Shown here in pieces: positions 30,170 to 41,487 of a stretch of DNA of 64,000 nucleotides (positions are counted from its first letter, which is position 1; each line of letters begins with the position of its first letter). This DNA is from Blattamonas nauphoetae. Taxonomy: Eukaryota; Preaxostyla; Oxymonadida. The stretch lies in NCBI GenBank assembly GCA_033064195.1, contig JARBJD010000189.1, positions 62,001 to 126,000 on the forward strand, read 5' to 3'. Below the pieces are notes generated by a model. That model was not told the DNA's origin. It was given only the letters and a program-made list of their open reading frames with translations, and made no database searches. The position numbers were made by a program, and so were the translations under genes.

Positions 30170-33100
30170 ATGAACAGTTTTCTCGTCATCCTCGCTCTCC
30201 TCCTCTCCACCCACTCACACCTCCCAAATACCCCAAACTCTTTTCTATCACTTCTAAGCACCCAACATGACAACGGAAATGAAGATGGTCATCCCACATC
30301 GAAGATCTTGAGGCTGAACAAGGATGTCGTGATCTCCTCGACCATCGCAATCCGATCGGATGATGTGTCGCTGATTGGGAATCACACCACATTCCTGTTC
30401 CAGGAACACGACTGGCCAAATTTGGAACATCCCGTGTCGTCTCGGAATCAGCAGTCAACAACAAGAACGTCGCGCAGATCTCCACAATGGAGTGATGATG
30501 AAACAACAGCCACAATGTTCATGTTTGATGTTCGGAACAGCACGTTTTGTGTTGAAGGAGTGGACGCGCTGGTGAATTCGGAGTCGAAATCAATCTGCTC
30601 TTTGGCTGGCTCTTTTGTGCGGTTTTCGAGCAGCTCGATCACATCGAGCAGCGATATGTGCCCGTTCGTGATCATGGGATCTTCAAATGGGGAGAGATGT
30701 TTGGGATCGACGGTGATGTTGTGTTGTGTTCGGCATGAGTCTGGATGGGACTGGATTGTGCCGTTTGTTGGTGTGGGGGATGGACACACACCGCTCGTGT
30801 CGTCTGGATCAGCGGACTTGTGTGATTTGGTTGGTGCTGAACTGGAAAGGATTTCAGTGATTGGAACAGGCCTCAGTTTGGAATCTCAAGAACTGATTTT
30901 TGGAACTGGCCCTCTGTTCTCGTTTGGGGTGAGTGAACAGAGATGCTGTTTGGGAGTCTCTGGTTGTGCTCCTCTTCGAATGGAAACTGATCTGCACTCG
31001 AGCACTCTTGTGAATGTTTCCTCGTCTTCGTCTCCCTTCTCACCAAGCAAGCAGCTGTTTGGAAGTGAAGTGAGTCAGCTCGTTGTTGGGAGTTGTGTTC
31101 GGGAGAGCACGAACCACGACAGCGGGACAGCAATGATGTCGCCGAACTTGGGAGGGAATGTGATCTGCCTGAACACCTCCTTCTCATCCTGCATCCGCCA
31201 GTCAAACGCCGTGAAAGTCTTTCAGAACCAAAATCTCACACAAGGTTCTCGTCTGAAGAACGTGACATCAGATGTGGCATCTGTCTCGTTCACTCTCTGC
31301 ACATTCAACGAGATGACAATCGCAGCTGGCTCGAATGGAGGTGGAGCAGCGATCTACCTCCGCTTCACATCATCCTCCCTCACCGTCACAACCTGCTTCT
31401 TCCACAAATGCACCTGCACGAAGACTGGCGATGATGGGGGAGCAATACACGTCACATGTTTCGAGAGCCAGAAACTTCCACTCACACTCTCTGACTCATC
31501 TTTCACGGAATGTTCTGCAAACGAGTATGGAGGAAGCATCAATGCTAAGTATCCATCCCCGATTTCTGTGGACTGTTGCTTGTTTGAAAACTCCCAAGCA
31601 GATGCCGATGGAACAATTTACGTCCATTCAGATGACATCACAGTTAAAAACAGTGCTTTTATTAACTGCTCTGCGAATTCCCATTCTGGTGGCATCTCCT
31701 TTTTCCAAGTGACAAATCTTTCTCTCTCCTTCCTTCGATTCAGGGGATGCTTCTGTAAGGACGATCCGGACAAAAAAGACATCTATTTCTGGCTTAATGC
31801 TTCAACGCAATTCACGTCTAAAATGTTCCAATCTTGCGACTCCACATCAGGGGCACCAAATGTGTATTTCGGTTCTGACAGAAAAGAAGACAGAGATCTC
31901 ATCCCCCAAGTCTCAACATACTCCACAACCACAATCAAGTCACTCGATGTTTCGTTCAATGAAAATGAAGCAACAGTGAGAGTGTCAACAGCCACTTCGA
32001 TCATCGGAACGATGAATGTGCTGCTGGATGGGTCGAATGTTCCTCGACTCGTCCATGTCGTGTTTGGAGATGACTCAACATCGTCGAACTTGGGAACAGC
32101 AGTCGTTTCATCTGGAGAGAATGGGGTTCTGCCTCGTGCTGACTATGTCTTCCGATCTGCGGCAGTGACAGGATATCGACTCGGGATCTCATTCGGACCG
32201 TTCATTTTCGAAGCATCTTCGACACCGAAAGATTGGAACACAACAGAGATTGTTGTGAGTGGAGTGAACTTGAGAGAAGGGAGTTATTGGATGCTTGTTG
32301 AAAAGGACGGAATTGAAGTGAACGTCACACTGACTCGCTCAGACTCAACCACTCTGATCGGAACAGCACCTCTTCATCCATCGACAGCAAAAGGAAGACT
32401 GGACTGGGAATCAGAATACTTTGTGACGAAAGTGATGTGGGAAGGAAATGGAGTGGAACCTGAACAAGACATCCCACTTGCGAACTCCATCACATTCACA
32501 ACACCAATTGGACCTCCTCGAATCACATCAGTTGTCTGTGCCCTGAACGGAAAGAAAGACGTGGTGATTGTTGAGCTGACTGGAGCAAAGCTGACATCCG
32601 CAGGATTGCCAGTTGTTTTGAAAGGAACTTCAAACCAGATCGAGTCGAGTGGAGGGCTGTTCAACGTGTCATCGACGAAATGTTTCGTGACCTTTTCGAT
32701 TGGGGAGAGTGAGTCGAGGACGGATGTTGTATTTGGAGGGAAATACGAATTGTTGTCAGTTGGATCAGAATCGTCGTCGATTCTTGTGGAAGCTGGTCTG
32801 TTCATCGAAGTTCCTCATCCTCCTCGAATCACCACTCTCACCGCTCCACTCGAGCTCAATTCGAACCCTTTCGTTCTTTCCGTTTCTGGCGAGAATCTTC
32901 CAGCTGATCAGAACTGCACAGTGACATTGACATCAGGTCATTCTTTCTCAGTGTCGTTCAGCTCTCCAAGTGCTGGAACAGCAACAGTGATGATCGGAAG
33001 AGGTGGAGAGATGCAATACAACACATCCTACACGATCAAATCTGTGATCCGATTTGTAGGAGGGGAAGACGAACACATCCTGTTCCCCTCAACGCCATTC

Positions 33101-35119
33101 AGAACCCCACTCGGCCCGACTCTTTCGTCGATTTCGTGTTTGTTCTCGACGTCCAGTCCAGACATCTTGAATGTGTCTCTCTCGACAGAACGAATGCCTC
33201 AGGAACACGTCCACCTCGCTCTGAAGTCAAATGAATCGCCGTCGAAAAAGGTTGGGATCCCCATCGCTCCATCGAAACTCTCGGCTGGGTTTGTTCTTGT
33301 GGAAGTGTACAATGAGTCGAACACGCTGAAATATGGAACAGAATATTCGATCATTGACATGACAAGTGAAAAGATTACGGCTGTTGTCTTGGTTTCTGGT
33401 TTCTCGACTCCGCCTGAACCCATCCGAATCACATCAGCTGACTGCTCGCTTGGAGGAGACCAACAGAAATCGGCAATAGTGTCATTGACAGGAGTGAAGT
33501 TGGGAGGAGAGAAAGGATTCGCTATTGGAGTTCGGAAGATGGAAGGCTCGTCATTGATTGGGAAAGAAATTGAGCTGTCTGGAAAGCTCTCTGGTGGATC
33601 TTCATCGACGACGCACACGCACTCTGTGTTGATCTTCGGGACAGTCAACTCTCTGCTCTCATTCGGAACGAAATATCAGATCACTCGATTCGAAGTTTCA
33701 GGATCAGTTTGTGTTGTGGATACAGATGTGACGTTCTCTGTTCCTGCTGAACCTCCTCGCATTGTGCAGGTCGAAACTCGAGTTCTCAACTGTGATCGAA
33801 CAAAGATGATTGTGTCACTGGAAGGACGAGCTCTGCTCTCTCGAACGGGAAAGGTGAGTCTGACGAAAGGAAGCACAACTTGGGAATCGTCATCGGATGT
33901 GAACATTGTGGACGACACACACTCCACAGCTGAATTCATAGTTGGAAAAGAAGAAACATCTGATCAGCTGAAATATGGAGAAGAATACACGCTGAAAGGG
34001 AGCTGGACAGAATCGAGTGGTTTTCATGTGGAAGATGGAATCACAATCGTTGTTCCATTCCTTTGGACATTCACACATGTGGAGTTTTTGTTCTCGAACA
34101 CTCTCCATACAGGCTGTTTTGTGATTCTGAGTGGAAGAGATCTGATTGTTGGAGAATCGCTGAATGTGACTCTGAACTCCTCGCTCTCCTTCATCGCCAC
34201 GATCACCTCAGAAACCAAAGCACAATCGACAGAACAGCTGATTGGATGGCCAACGACTCTCCAACACAACACGAAATACACCATCACATCGATTGAAGCA
34301 ACAAACCCAGATGATGGAGAGATACTCTTCGATCCGGCGATCTCAAACACGACAGGCTCACTTCCGGATGATGTTGTGCTTTTCGTGGATTGTGGGTCGA
34401 CATCAGATTCGTCGTTGTTGTGTGGGGATCGAAAGCGACCGTGCAGTTGGATTGAGGATGGATGGAAGATTGTGGAATGGATTGGGATTTCATCGTTGTC
34501 GATTTCGATCATTCACAACACGACACAGAAATCGCAAGTGCGAATAGGAAGTGACCATGAAGTTGTGATCTCATCAGGACCGTCGACGAAACCGGAACTG
34601 TTTGTATCTGCTTCTTCTTATTCGTCGTCGTCGTTGTCATCAGAAATGGAAGGAGAGGGAATGGTTGAAGTTGTTGGAGGTCGGCTTTGGATTCATCAAG
34701 TTGATGTTGTTCTGTCCGACTCGCCTTCGCTGATCTTCATTCGAATGGTTGGAGGACATCTGACGATGGAGACATGTTCACTCACGTCGACCTCCACCAC
34801 ACCCTCGAATTCTGAAACGTCGTTGTGTTTGTGGAGTGGAGGAGCGATTGTTCTTGGACAAGCAACAACCACAATCACAACATCGACATTCTCTGAGCTG
34901 TCATCTGGAGCGATCAACATGAAGGGGGGAAGCTTGGCTTTCCCTTCGGTCAAGCCATTCACAACTGGGCTCGTCTCCCAGTCTGGTGAGATGCCCGGAC
35001 CGACCCGTATGGAAATAATGGTGGGTGGTCCGATCAAAGCGTTTTATCCATTATTATCGAAAAAGTTTAAACAGCGCCTGGTCCTTATTGCCGCCTATAT
35101 CTGGAGATATAAGCCATGA
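30170..35119 (+). CDS. giant secreted beta-helix and Ig-like repeat protein, probably truncated
   Basis: The frame opens at 29885, but I start at 30170: M-N-S-F-L-V-I-L-A-L-L-L-S-T-H-S is a clean signal peptide and is shared with the copy at 53007. About 1,650 residues follow. Residues 50-620 look like a right-handed beta-helix with many short Cys-containing coils (C-T-F-N-E-M-T, S-S-F-T-E-C-S-A-N, G-G-A-I-H-V). Residues about 670-1350 hold seven Ig/IPT-like beta repeats of about 100 residues, each closing with F-T-T-P/F-x-V-P-x-(P/E)-P-R-I. A second helix begins after C-G-D-R-K-R-P-C-S-W-I-E. The end loses similarity to its own pattern at about 34930 (G-A-I-N-M-K-G-G-S-L), so the last about 60 residues are foreign and the original C-terminus is lost. 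A cell-surface or secreted role is inferred. No membrane anchor is visible. Confidence 0.75.
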   Translation: MNSFLVILALLLSTHSHLPNTPNSFLSLLSTQHDNGNEDGHPTSKILRLNKDVVISSTIAIRSDDVSLIGNHTTFLFQEHDWPNLEHPVSSRNQQSTTRTSRRSPQWSDDETTATMFMFDVRNSTFCVEGVDALVNSESKSICSLAGSFVRFSSSSITSSSDMCPFVIMGSSNGERCLGSTVMLCCVRHESGWDWIVPFVGVGDGHTPLVSSGSADLCDLVGAELERISVIGTGLSLESQELIFGTGPLFSFGVSEQRCCLGVSGCAPLRMETDLHSSTLVNVSSSSSPFSPSKQLFGSEVSQLVVGSCVRESTNHDSGTAMMSPNLGGNVICLNTSFSSCIRQSNAVKVFQNQNLTQGSRLKNVTSDVASVSFTLCTFNEMTIAAGSNGGGAAIYLRFTSSSLTVTTCFFHKCTCTKTGDDGGAIHVTCFESQKLPLTLSDSSFTECSANEYGGSINAKYPSPISVDCCLFENSQADADGTIYVHSDDITVKNSAFINCSANSHSGGISFFQVTNLSLSFLRFRGCFCKDDPDKKDIYFWLNASTQFTSKMFQSCDSTSGAPNVYFGSDRKEDRDLIPQVSTYSTTTIKSLDVSFNENEATVRVSTATSIIGTMNVLLDGSNVPRLVHVVFGDDSTSSNLGTAVVSSGENGVLPRADYVFRSAAVTGYRLGISFGPFIFEASSTPKDWNTTEIVVSGVNLREGSYWMLVEKDGIEVNVTLTRSDSTTLIGTAPLHPSTAKGRLDWESEYFVTKVMWEGNGVEPEQDIPLANSITFTTPIGPPRITSVVCALNGKKDVVIVELTGAKLTSAGLPVVLKGTSNQIESSGGLFNVSSTKCFVTFSIGESESRTDVVFGGKYELLSVGSESSSILVEAGLFIEVPHPPRITTLTAPLELNSNPFVLSVSGENLPADQNCTVTLTSGHSFSVSFSSPSAGTATVMIGRGGEMQYNTSYTIKSVIRFVGGEDEHILFPSTPFRTPLGPTLSSISCLFSTSSPDILNVSLSTERMPQEHVHLALKSNESPSKKVGIPIAPSKLSAGFVLVEVYNESNTLKYGTEYSIIDMTSEKITAVVLVSGFSTPPEPIRITSADCSLGGDQQKSAIVSLTGVKLGGEKGFAIGVRKMEGSSLIGKEIELSGKLSGGSSSTTHTHSVLIFGTVNSLLSFGTKYQITRFEVSGSVCVVDTDVTFSVPAEPPRIVQVETRVLNCDRTKMIVSLEGRALLSRTGKVSLTKGSTTWESSSDVNIVDDTHSTAEFIVGKEETSDQLKYGEEYTLKGSWTESSGFHVEDGITIVVPFLWTFTHVEFLFSNTLHTGCFVILSGRDLIVGESLNVTLNSSLSFIATITSETKAQSTEQLIGWPTTLQHNTKYTITSIEATNPDDGEILFDPAISNTTGSLPDDVVLFVDCGSTSDSSLLCGDRKRPCSWIEDGWKIVEWIGISSLSISIIHNTTQKSQVRIGSDHEVVISSGPSTKPELFVSASSYSSSSLSSEMEGEGMVEVVGGRLWIHQVDVVLSDSPSLIFIRMVGGHLTMETCSLTSTSTTPSNSETSLCLWSGGAIVLGQATTTITTSTFSELSSGAINMKGGSLAFPSVKPFTTGLVSQSGEMPGPTRMEIMVGGPIKAFYPLLSKKFKQRLVLIAAYIWRYKP

Positions 35120-35597
35120 TGCTCACGAACAACTGGTCACAAGCCTATTTCACAACATCTCAGTTCAATGAGTTCTAAACAGTTCTAACGCATTTCAACC
35201 CAGTCAAAATTCTTGATTCTTGTCTCAGTAAAGCTCCATCTCTTTCAGAAAGACGGAAACATACTTCTGGTGGTCTAGAATCCAGGCCACAGAACTGAAG
35301 ACAGCACGAGGAATTTTGAACAAGTACCAGCGTCAATCAGGCCCGGAGGCGTGGATAATTTCAGAAATAACCCAGCCAGTAGGTATTTCTGCTTGGACTA
35401 CCACTATATGAGATTATTACTTCAGTTACCAGGATCGTCACTTCAGACGACAGTGAAGGTCCAACATTGATCGATATTTTCTCACGACTCACTCCATTTC
35501 TGTGTAAATCCCATCCAGTCCATCCCAACAATATTAAATGTCTATCAGTTACCATTTGCACAGACCTTCACTCGATCGACATGATCGGTTCGGATTA
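35120..35597. other. degenerate spacer before a transposon
   Basis: No intact gene. It follows the foreign end of the giant gene and ends at the TA target site of the transposon at 35598. I see no clear repeats in it. Confidence 0.4.
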
Positions 35598-37619
35598 CAG
35601 TGGCTGCATAAGCAGCCATTCTTCCTAAACCCGCCATTGTACCATCATAGTCCTCTCATCGACTGAAATGAACCCATCGGATCTGTGCTGCTTACTGGCC
35701 CGGGGTATTGTGTCTTGCCATTTCTCAGGAAGATTCACAAAAATATTCTGTTTTAACTGGTAAATTTGAGTCAATTGTTGATTTAACGTTGAGAACAATG
35801 AATAATCCGACGGTTCTAGAAGTCATCGTGATCAAGAGTAAAGCGCCCTCTCATCTCACTCCAAAACGTTTCTTGATGTGTCTCAGTGTTAGTCTCAGTT
35901 TCTTGAGGTTGAAGAGCGACATTGACGTCAGCAGCATTCGTAGACTTGAGTTCTCTGATCGTGGAACTCCGAGGAGCGAAGTAGGAAGTGATTTTGTTGG
36001 GTCGTTGCGGTTGTGGAAGTGGAGAGCCAGGAATTTGATCATTTTGAGGTCTTGCTTCTTGAATTAATGTTAGCATCGTGCCGGTTGAGACAATGGATTT
36101 GTCCGACCAGTGCTCGTCCAGCAGATCATCTGGAACGGAGGATGGAATATGAAACTGTCTCCGAAGTTTCGAAAGTGGCTCTGAAATCGAAATGGGATGA
36201 ATACCGCACGAGCGAAAAGCAGGTCTGATGACCTTCACCATGAATGCTTCCTGAACGGCAGGAAGAAGTGCATTTGCGATTGCTGTTCGAGTGGATGATC
36301 GATCAGTTGCTTCCGGTTCCTCAAAACATCGGTAGAAGTGAGTTTTAAAGTTCTAAAGGGTGCATCGTCCATTGGTTGGAGGAGGTTGGTTGTGTTCGGA
36401 GGAAACGTATGCAGTATGATTTTATTTTTGAGTAGAAGAGTGTGGAGTTCATGTTGGAATCTTGATGAATGGGAATCAACGAGGAGTAAAGCCCATCTCC
36501 CAACGAGTGACTGACAGATTCGTTTCTTTGCTACTTTTGATGAATAGTTCTGATATATAGCGAAAGAATGTCTCTTTATCCATCCAACCGATGCCATTTG
36601 GCATTTGACGAATGAGATGTGACGGGAACAGCGAGAATTCTTTGGCATTAGTTTTCTTTGCAACGAGAAGCACGTTGGGTAAAACGTCCCGTCCGCACAA
36701 ATGCATGAACAGATTGTGGTATTCGGAGTCTTCATTGGTTTTCTTGCGGGGAGTGGGATTTCTTTTTGCATGAGCCTCCAATTGAACCTTCTTGCCGGTC
36801 ACATTGAGGGAAGACTCATCAAAATTGAAGATCAACCTCTCGTCTATCTCGTATGTCGTGATAACCTTCTCGATCGCATCAATCCAAAGCCTGACAGTTG
36901 TTGGATTACAGCATGATATCTTTTTGGTTTCCATCACAGCCGGTTTAGATATTTTAAGCTCCGTCGAAAAATCTTTGTTGTGGTAAATCCATGTCGGACT
37001 GAGAGGTCTTTCGAAATATGCCTCACCGACTTCATCAATCAACATCTTCTCCGCCTGGAAAATGAATCAAAACAGAAAAGAACGAGATACTTCCTTCTGG
37101 AGAACTGGGAGTTTCACCGTTCCTCGATCGGATTTCTGTTTCTGAAATTGGCTGAAGAGATCCGATCGGAGAGACTTGTTCAGGCGACATGGGCGTCCAT
37201 TCACTCCACAGTCGCGATTTTCTGCAATAGCTCTTCTTGCCCTCTTGACTGCACTGGAATCAACTTTGGCAACGCGATTGACGATACCTTTCTTGAGTCT
37301 GAGATTCTTCTCCACTCGAACGACTCTTTCGGCCCGGGACATACCGAAATATTCCGATTTTGCCATTTCCCGAACGATTGCCTTCTGGTGTGGAGTTCTT
37401 GGCTTTTTTTGCTTTTTCATTGATGATGGGCAGAACAGAGTTTGTTCCTTTTTCTGTCTCAATTCTCTTTTTTGCTTCAGTGACGATGCACAAAAATTGA
37501 TTTCTTATCCAATCAGCAAGATTGAAGTGAGAATCAAAAACAAGAAAAACACTCAATTTCTGCAGACTCTATCCGTACAATGGCGGGTTTAGGAAGAATG
37601 GCTGCTTATGCAGCCACTG
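35598..37619 (-). mobile_element. pogo/Tigger-like DNA transposon 1, decayed
   Basis: 2,022 bp bounded by TA on both sides (35596-35597 and 37620-37621). Terminal inverted repeats of about 43 bp match, beginning CAGTGGCTGCATAAGCAGCC; the first 20 bp contain a perfect palindrome (TGGCTGC-ATAA-GCAGCCA), so each end can fold on itself. It carries one transposase on the minus strand, described separately, that is broken in frame. TA duplication, end structure and the DDE protein place it in the Tc1/mariner group, pogo-like branch. Confidence 0.9.
35816..37462 (-). pseudogene. transposase of transposon 1 (DDE, pogo-like), frameshifted
   Basis: Exon 1 (37091-37462) encodes a basic helix-turn-helix part with S-A-V-K-R-A-R-R-A-I-A-E-N-R. 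A 36-nt intron (37055-37090) leads to the catalytic part. The DDE residues are recognisable: R-L-I-F-N-F-D-E-S-S-L (first D), W-A-L-L-L-V-D-S-H-S-S-R (second D) and N-L-L-Q-P-M-D-D (third D). Frame changes lie near 36480-36530 and near 36240-36300, separating the second D block and the C-terminal P-A-F-R-S-C-G-I-H-P-I part, so no complete protein can be made. Confidence 0.85.
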
Positions 37620-37684
37620 TATCACGCCATTTCATACCCCTACCCTGTCACTGCAGCTCAAAAAGATCATGCCACAACCATGAT

Positions 37685-38278
37685 CAGGGGTTAGGCATTG
37701 TGCCCACGGTGCCCAGCTTTTTTGTGCTCAGGATGTAGCGGCTGTTCAAATTCCTTTTTCTTGCATTCTGAATCTTTTATAGTGTCCACATTTCCTGTGG
37801 ATTTTCGAGCAAAACGGTAAAATCTCATTTCTTGCGAAAATAGATCGCACTGTTTTTCTAGTCACATTTTGAACACATTTAGCCCGAATTGAATGATAAA
37901 GAATTAAAAAAGGAGTCAATTATGTCGAAAATGAACGAGGTGACGAATATTCATGGTGTTTTATGTGATGATTATTAATCTCAGTGACACACATTTTTTT
38001 TCGTGGGGCAGATCCAGCCAAAATCATCCACACCTCTCCTCAGTGACTTTTCATTTTAACAACCAGTATTTAACGATGAAATGAACCATCTTTCAAGAAG
38101 TGGAAAAAAACAAAAAAAATCTTCAAAAGGGGAATTGAACCCCTTTTGCTTGAACAATCGCTGAAATCAGTCGAAATCGTGGCGCTTATTTTGGCGCCGG
38201 TGCTCAGCCCCCCGGACGACAAGCTGAGCACCGATGTGCTCAGCTTGTCGCCATTGTGCCCAGCTCACCTAATGCCTG
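37685..38278. mobile_element. non-autonomous hAT-like element, 594 bp
   Basis: The element is flanked by an 8-bp direct duplication, ACCATGAT, at 37677-37684 and 38279-38286. Its ends are CAGGGGTTAGGCATT on the left and, inverted, CAGGCATTAGGTG on the right, similar but imperfect. The 8-bp duplication and C-A-G-G start fit the hAT superfamily. It has no open frame. Inside are several inverted motifs, for example GTGCTCAGCTTGTC facing GACAAGCTGAGCAC near 38205-38250 and a 23-bp hairpin at 38125-38147. The first 209 bp recur at 63792-64000, confirming it as an interspersed repeat. Confidence 0.8.
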
Positions 38279-38286
38279 ACCATGAT

Positions 38287-41200
38287 TGAGGATACGATGT
38301 TTGTACAAGCATACAACGATGCCACAGCTCGATTCTATTTTGACAGGCTGGCATCTCGTCCCTGGGCAATTCGAACAGTCTTGATATATTTTTCTCGCAA
38401 CACAAAAAATCAGGATACGTCAATGTCCAACTTCCACCTCAGTCAATGCCATCGATTATGAGGGACGACTTCGACGTTTTTCGATGTTCACGAAGATCTG
38501 TTTGATGGGAGCTATTGTGCCGTCAATATGCTTTCCTCCGTTAAAAGCGGACAACTGACTCTTCTTTTGCTCCTTAGAGCGATGCCACTCTCAACCCCTC
38601 GAGGTTCACGGCCCCTTTCAGCATCGTCTCACAGATCACCTCGGTCGAGGGCAAACCCTCCACTACCCCCACCTATCTTACGCAAATTAGCCTGAAAGTA
38701 CTAGCATCCACTGCTGGAATGTATTCGACCGCTAGCTCAGACGATGACAAGGGCCAATACGCCATCCCATCCAACGCCATGATTACGGGATGTGGACCAT
38801 TCATTTAGACTTTCTGCCGACATCAACAGGGCCTTCGAACAAAGGCCTTATGTTTGATGCAGTTCCCAGCGACCTTAATGGTTATTCTAATGGGATCCTT
38901 CTCACACAAGAAGTAACATCGTTCGCCACCAACTTCCGCCTAATAGTGATCATCGTGACTTTGGACAAGCTCTAGCAGGGACAGTTGCGTCTTTCCATCT
39001 TGAATTTCTAGGCAATCATCTCTTTTCCGGAACATTCAACATCACTCAGTTCAAATCACCCATGTACGAAGTATTCCGACATCTTTGTCCCGCCGGGCAA
39101 TTTTCGTTGTTGAAAGTGAGGTCGTTACGATCGTCGAGACTCATTTTTCGTTTTCGGAACAGATTTTATAATCACATGGGTCAGAACCAATTCAATTCAT
39201 CTCTTGATTTGGAGGAATGCACAACCATCTCATTGTGTTGCATTCCTCGTCATTTATCACACTAACCACGTCACAGAAGAAGCAGACAAAAACTTGACAC
39301 TTCGCCTCACAACACTCTCACCCAACACTGCTCGCAATCACCACACTAAGCTCAGCATCATCGCCAGAATTGCCTTTCATGATTTCGGGAAAGCCACAAT
39401 CACTTCGAGCCCTAAAGATTCGTGATGCAAAATTGAATGAAACAGCGAAGTCTGAATCGCGTCCAAACCGTTCATCAACCAGAGTGTGATTCCGTTGACA
39501 ACTTGGGGCGAGGTCGACAGGGCAATTCTTTCAACCATCAAAACTCAATCCAATCAACAGAGAATTATCGCCTGAGAGTCGGAAGAATCTGCTATTTTCA
39601 CATTACTCGATCTGGAATTCTTCTTTACATCAATTGTGAATGTTCAGCCGTTCATCTTCATCGATTGAAAAGATATCAGAATGCAACATTGTATGATTAC
39701 AAAATCGAACTGCGCCCACAATTTTTGCTTGTTTTCTTCCAAGGTGGAGGAAATATCATTCATCGGACGCGAGATCAAGGACATCAAATCACCAGAAACC
39801 GTCATTTACACGTCACCAATGCCATCTGACAACTCTATCGACACAGAGGAGGTCACAAATTATGGCCAACACAATTCCAACTCCCCTCTCACTTTCGGAA
39901 GAAGTGTAGCATCAAAAACCAAACTGGACAGAGCAGGATGCGAAGCGGAATCAGCATCGCTCTCTCTCTTTGGAGGTCATTTTTCGCTGTCATCGTCGAC
40001 AGCTCGTGGACAGATCGTTCGACGAACAGCACACCACAACCAACTTATCTATTCTTTTATCAACCGATCGCAGAATCTTTCACGTATCTGCATGACATCT
40101 TCATTCAAGGAATGCCAAACTACTCACTGATCTCGTCTGTCAAATACTTCTTCTCTGTCGTTGCCTCTACCAGCCACAACGGAGTGCGATCCAGAATCGA
40201 CAGTTCAAGATGTGGAAGCGGTGATCGGCCTTCTGGGACAGCTTGGACAGTACAGAGCCACGCCCTTCAGCATGAGGAGGACAAGAGTTGTTTATTTGTG
40301 CGATCTTCAGAGTTTATCTTGGAACTGATGCGAAAGGGGACGGGAAAATGGGATTCCTTGAAGTGCACACAACAGATCGAGTAGACATTTAGATAGCATC
40401 AAAGAGGAGAAGTGAAGAAGCGATACTTGCACTTTGGGGAGACGAGAGAGGAGGGAACCCGCCAGAGCAAGTGGATGAGAGAGCTTGCGTTGGACAGATG
40501 GAAGGAGGAGTGTGGGGGGATGAACTCCAACCAATTTGAACGGCAGGTCAGAGTCATCAATGAAACTATTGTTCACAGGGGAAGTTTTTGTTCTCGGAGA
40601 AAAGTTCAGGGTGGAAGTGATGGGAGTTAAGGTTGTGAAGTAGGAGAGAAAATGTGAGGTGGAGAGATGGAAGATGGAAGGTTGTGAAGGGGAAGATGAT
40701 TGAAAGACGATTCATTTCCGGAGAGCACTGGGGCGAGGAAGTGCATCATGAAGGGTCTGTGATGAAGGATGAAGAGCGCGTTTTTGATTGGGAAGACAGA
40801 CATGAGGATAGTGGAAGGATCTCCCAATTGCGGAGTTCACCTTGAGTTATGCGATGAGATTGGGAGTAAGGATTGATGGACAGTTGTCACATGCGGTGTG
40901 AAGGTGTGAATCGCAATGATGTGGTAACCCTCTCCGTTGAACTCGGACAGATTGTGAAACATCTAGAACCAACATAGCCAGGAGAGTCGAGTGAGAATTA
41001 TGAAAGAAAGGAAGGAATGTGATGGAAGAAGGGAGTTGTGATGTTTATGAGAGGAAGGTTGGAATCCTGTTGAAGGAGAGAGTTGAGTGGTGATTGTGAA
41101 GGGAGTTGAAGGGATATTTCTGAGGAGGATAGTCGAGTGATGAGTTTGGGAAGAGAAGGAAGGAAGTGGAAGGTGATCAAAGGGTGAGGGAGCGATATGA

Positions 41201-41435
41201 AAGGTAGAAACACTCGCAGCCAATTCCCAAGGTGAATTACAGGAGCGAATTCCCGAAGAGCGGGGTGGCAGTCGCGACAGGAGCGTACCAGTCGCGAGTC
41301 ACGGTCATGATTGGGGGAAGATTATGAACAGCTGATGACACCACCCACAGAGGAACAGTTCGAGACATTTGGGCACGATTCAAAAGGAGAGTGGAAGAAC
41401 AGAGAAGGACGTGTGAGTTAGTGGACGAGAGAGAA
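38287..41435. other. gene-free stretch with decayed coding traces
   Basis: About 3.1 kb with no intact gene. Short open pieces occur around 38570-38810, 39200-39430, 39590-39850 and 39900-40380, for example S-I-V-S-Q-I-T-S-V-E-G and E-I-S-F-I-G-R-E-I-K-D-I, which look like broken coding sequence and may be relics of a giant secreted-protein gene, but I cannot align them. From 40400 to 41435 the plus strand becomes purine-rich (G-A-rich with G-G-A-A-G-G runs) before the satellite. Confidence 0.4.
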
Positions 41436-41487
41436 GAGAATCAGAGCAGGAGTCGGGAGATGACGAAGAAACAAAGACGAACGAGAA

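Noticed and set aside
38125-38147. tRNA T-arm (GGTTCAATTCC on the minus strand)
   Set aside because: It is part of a plain 8-bp-stem hairpin inside the hAT-like element; no A box, anticodon arm or acceptor stem can be drawn around it.
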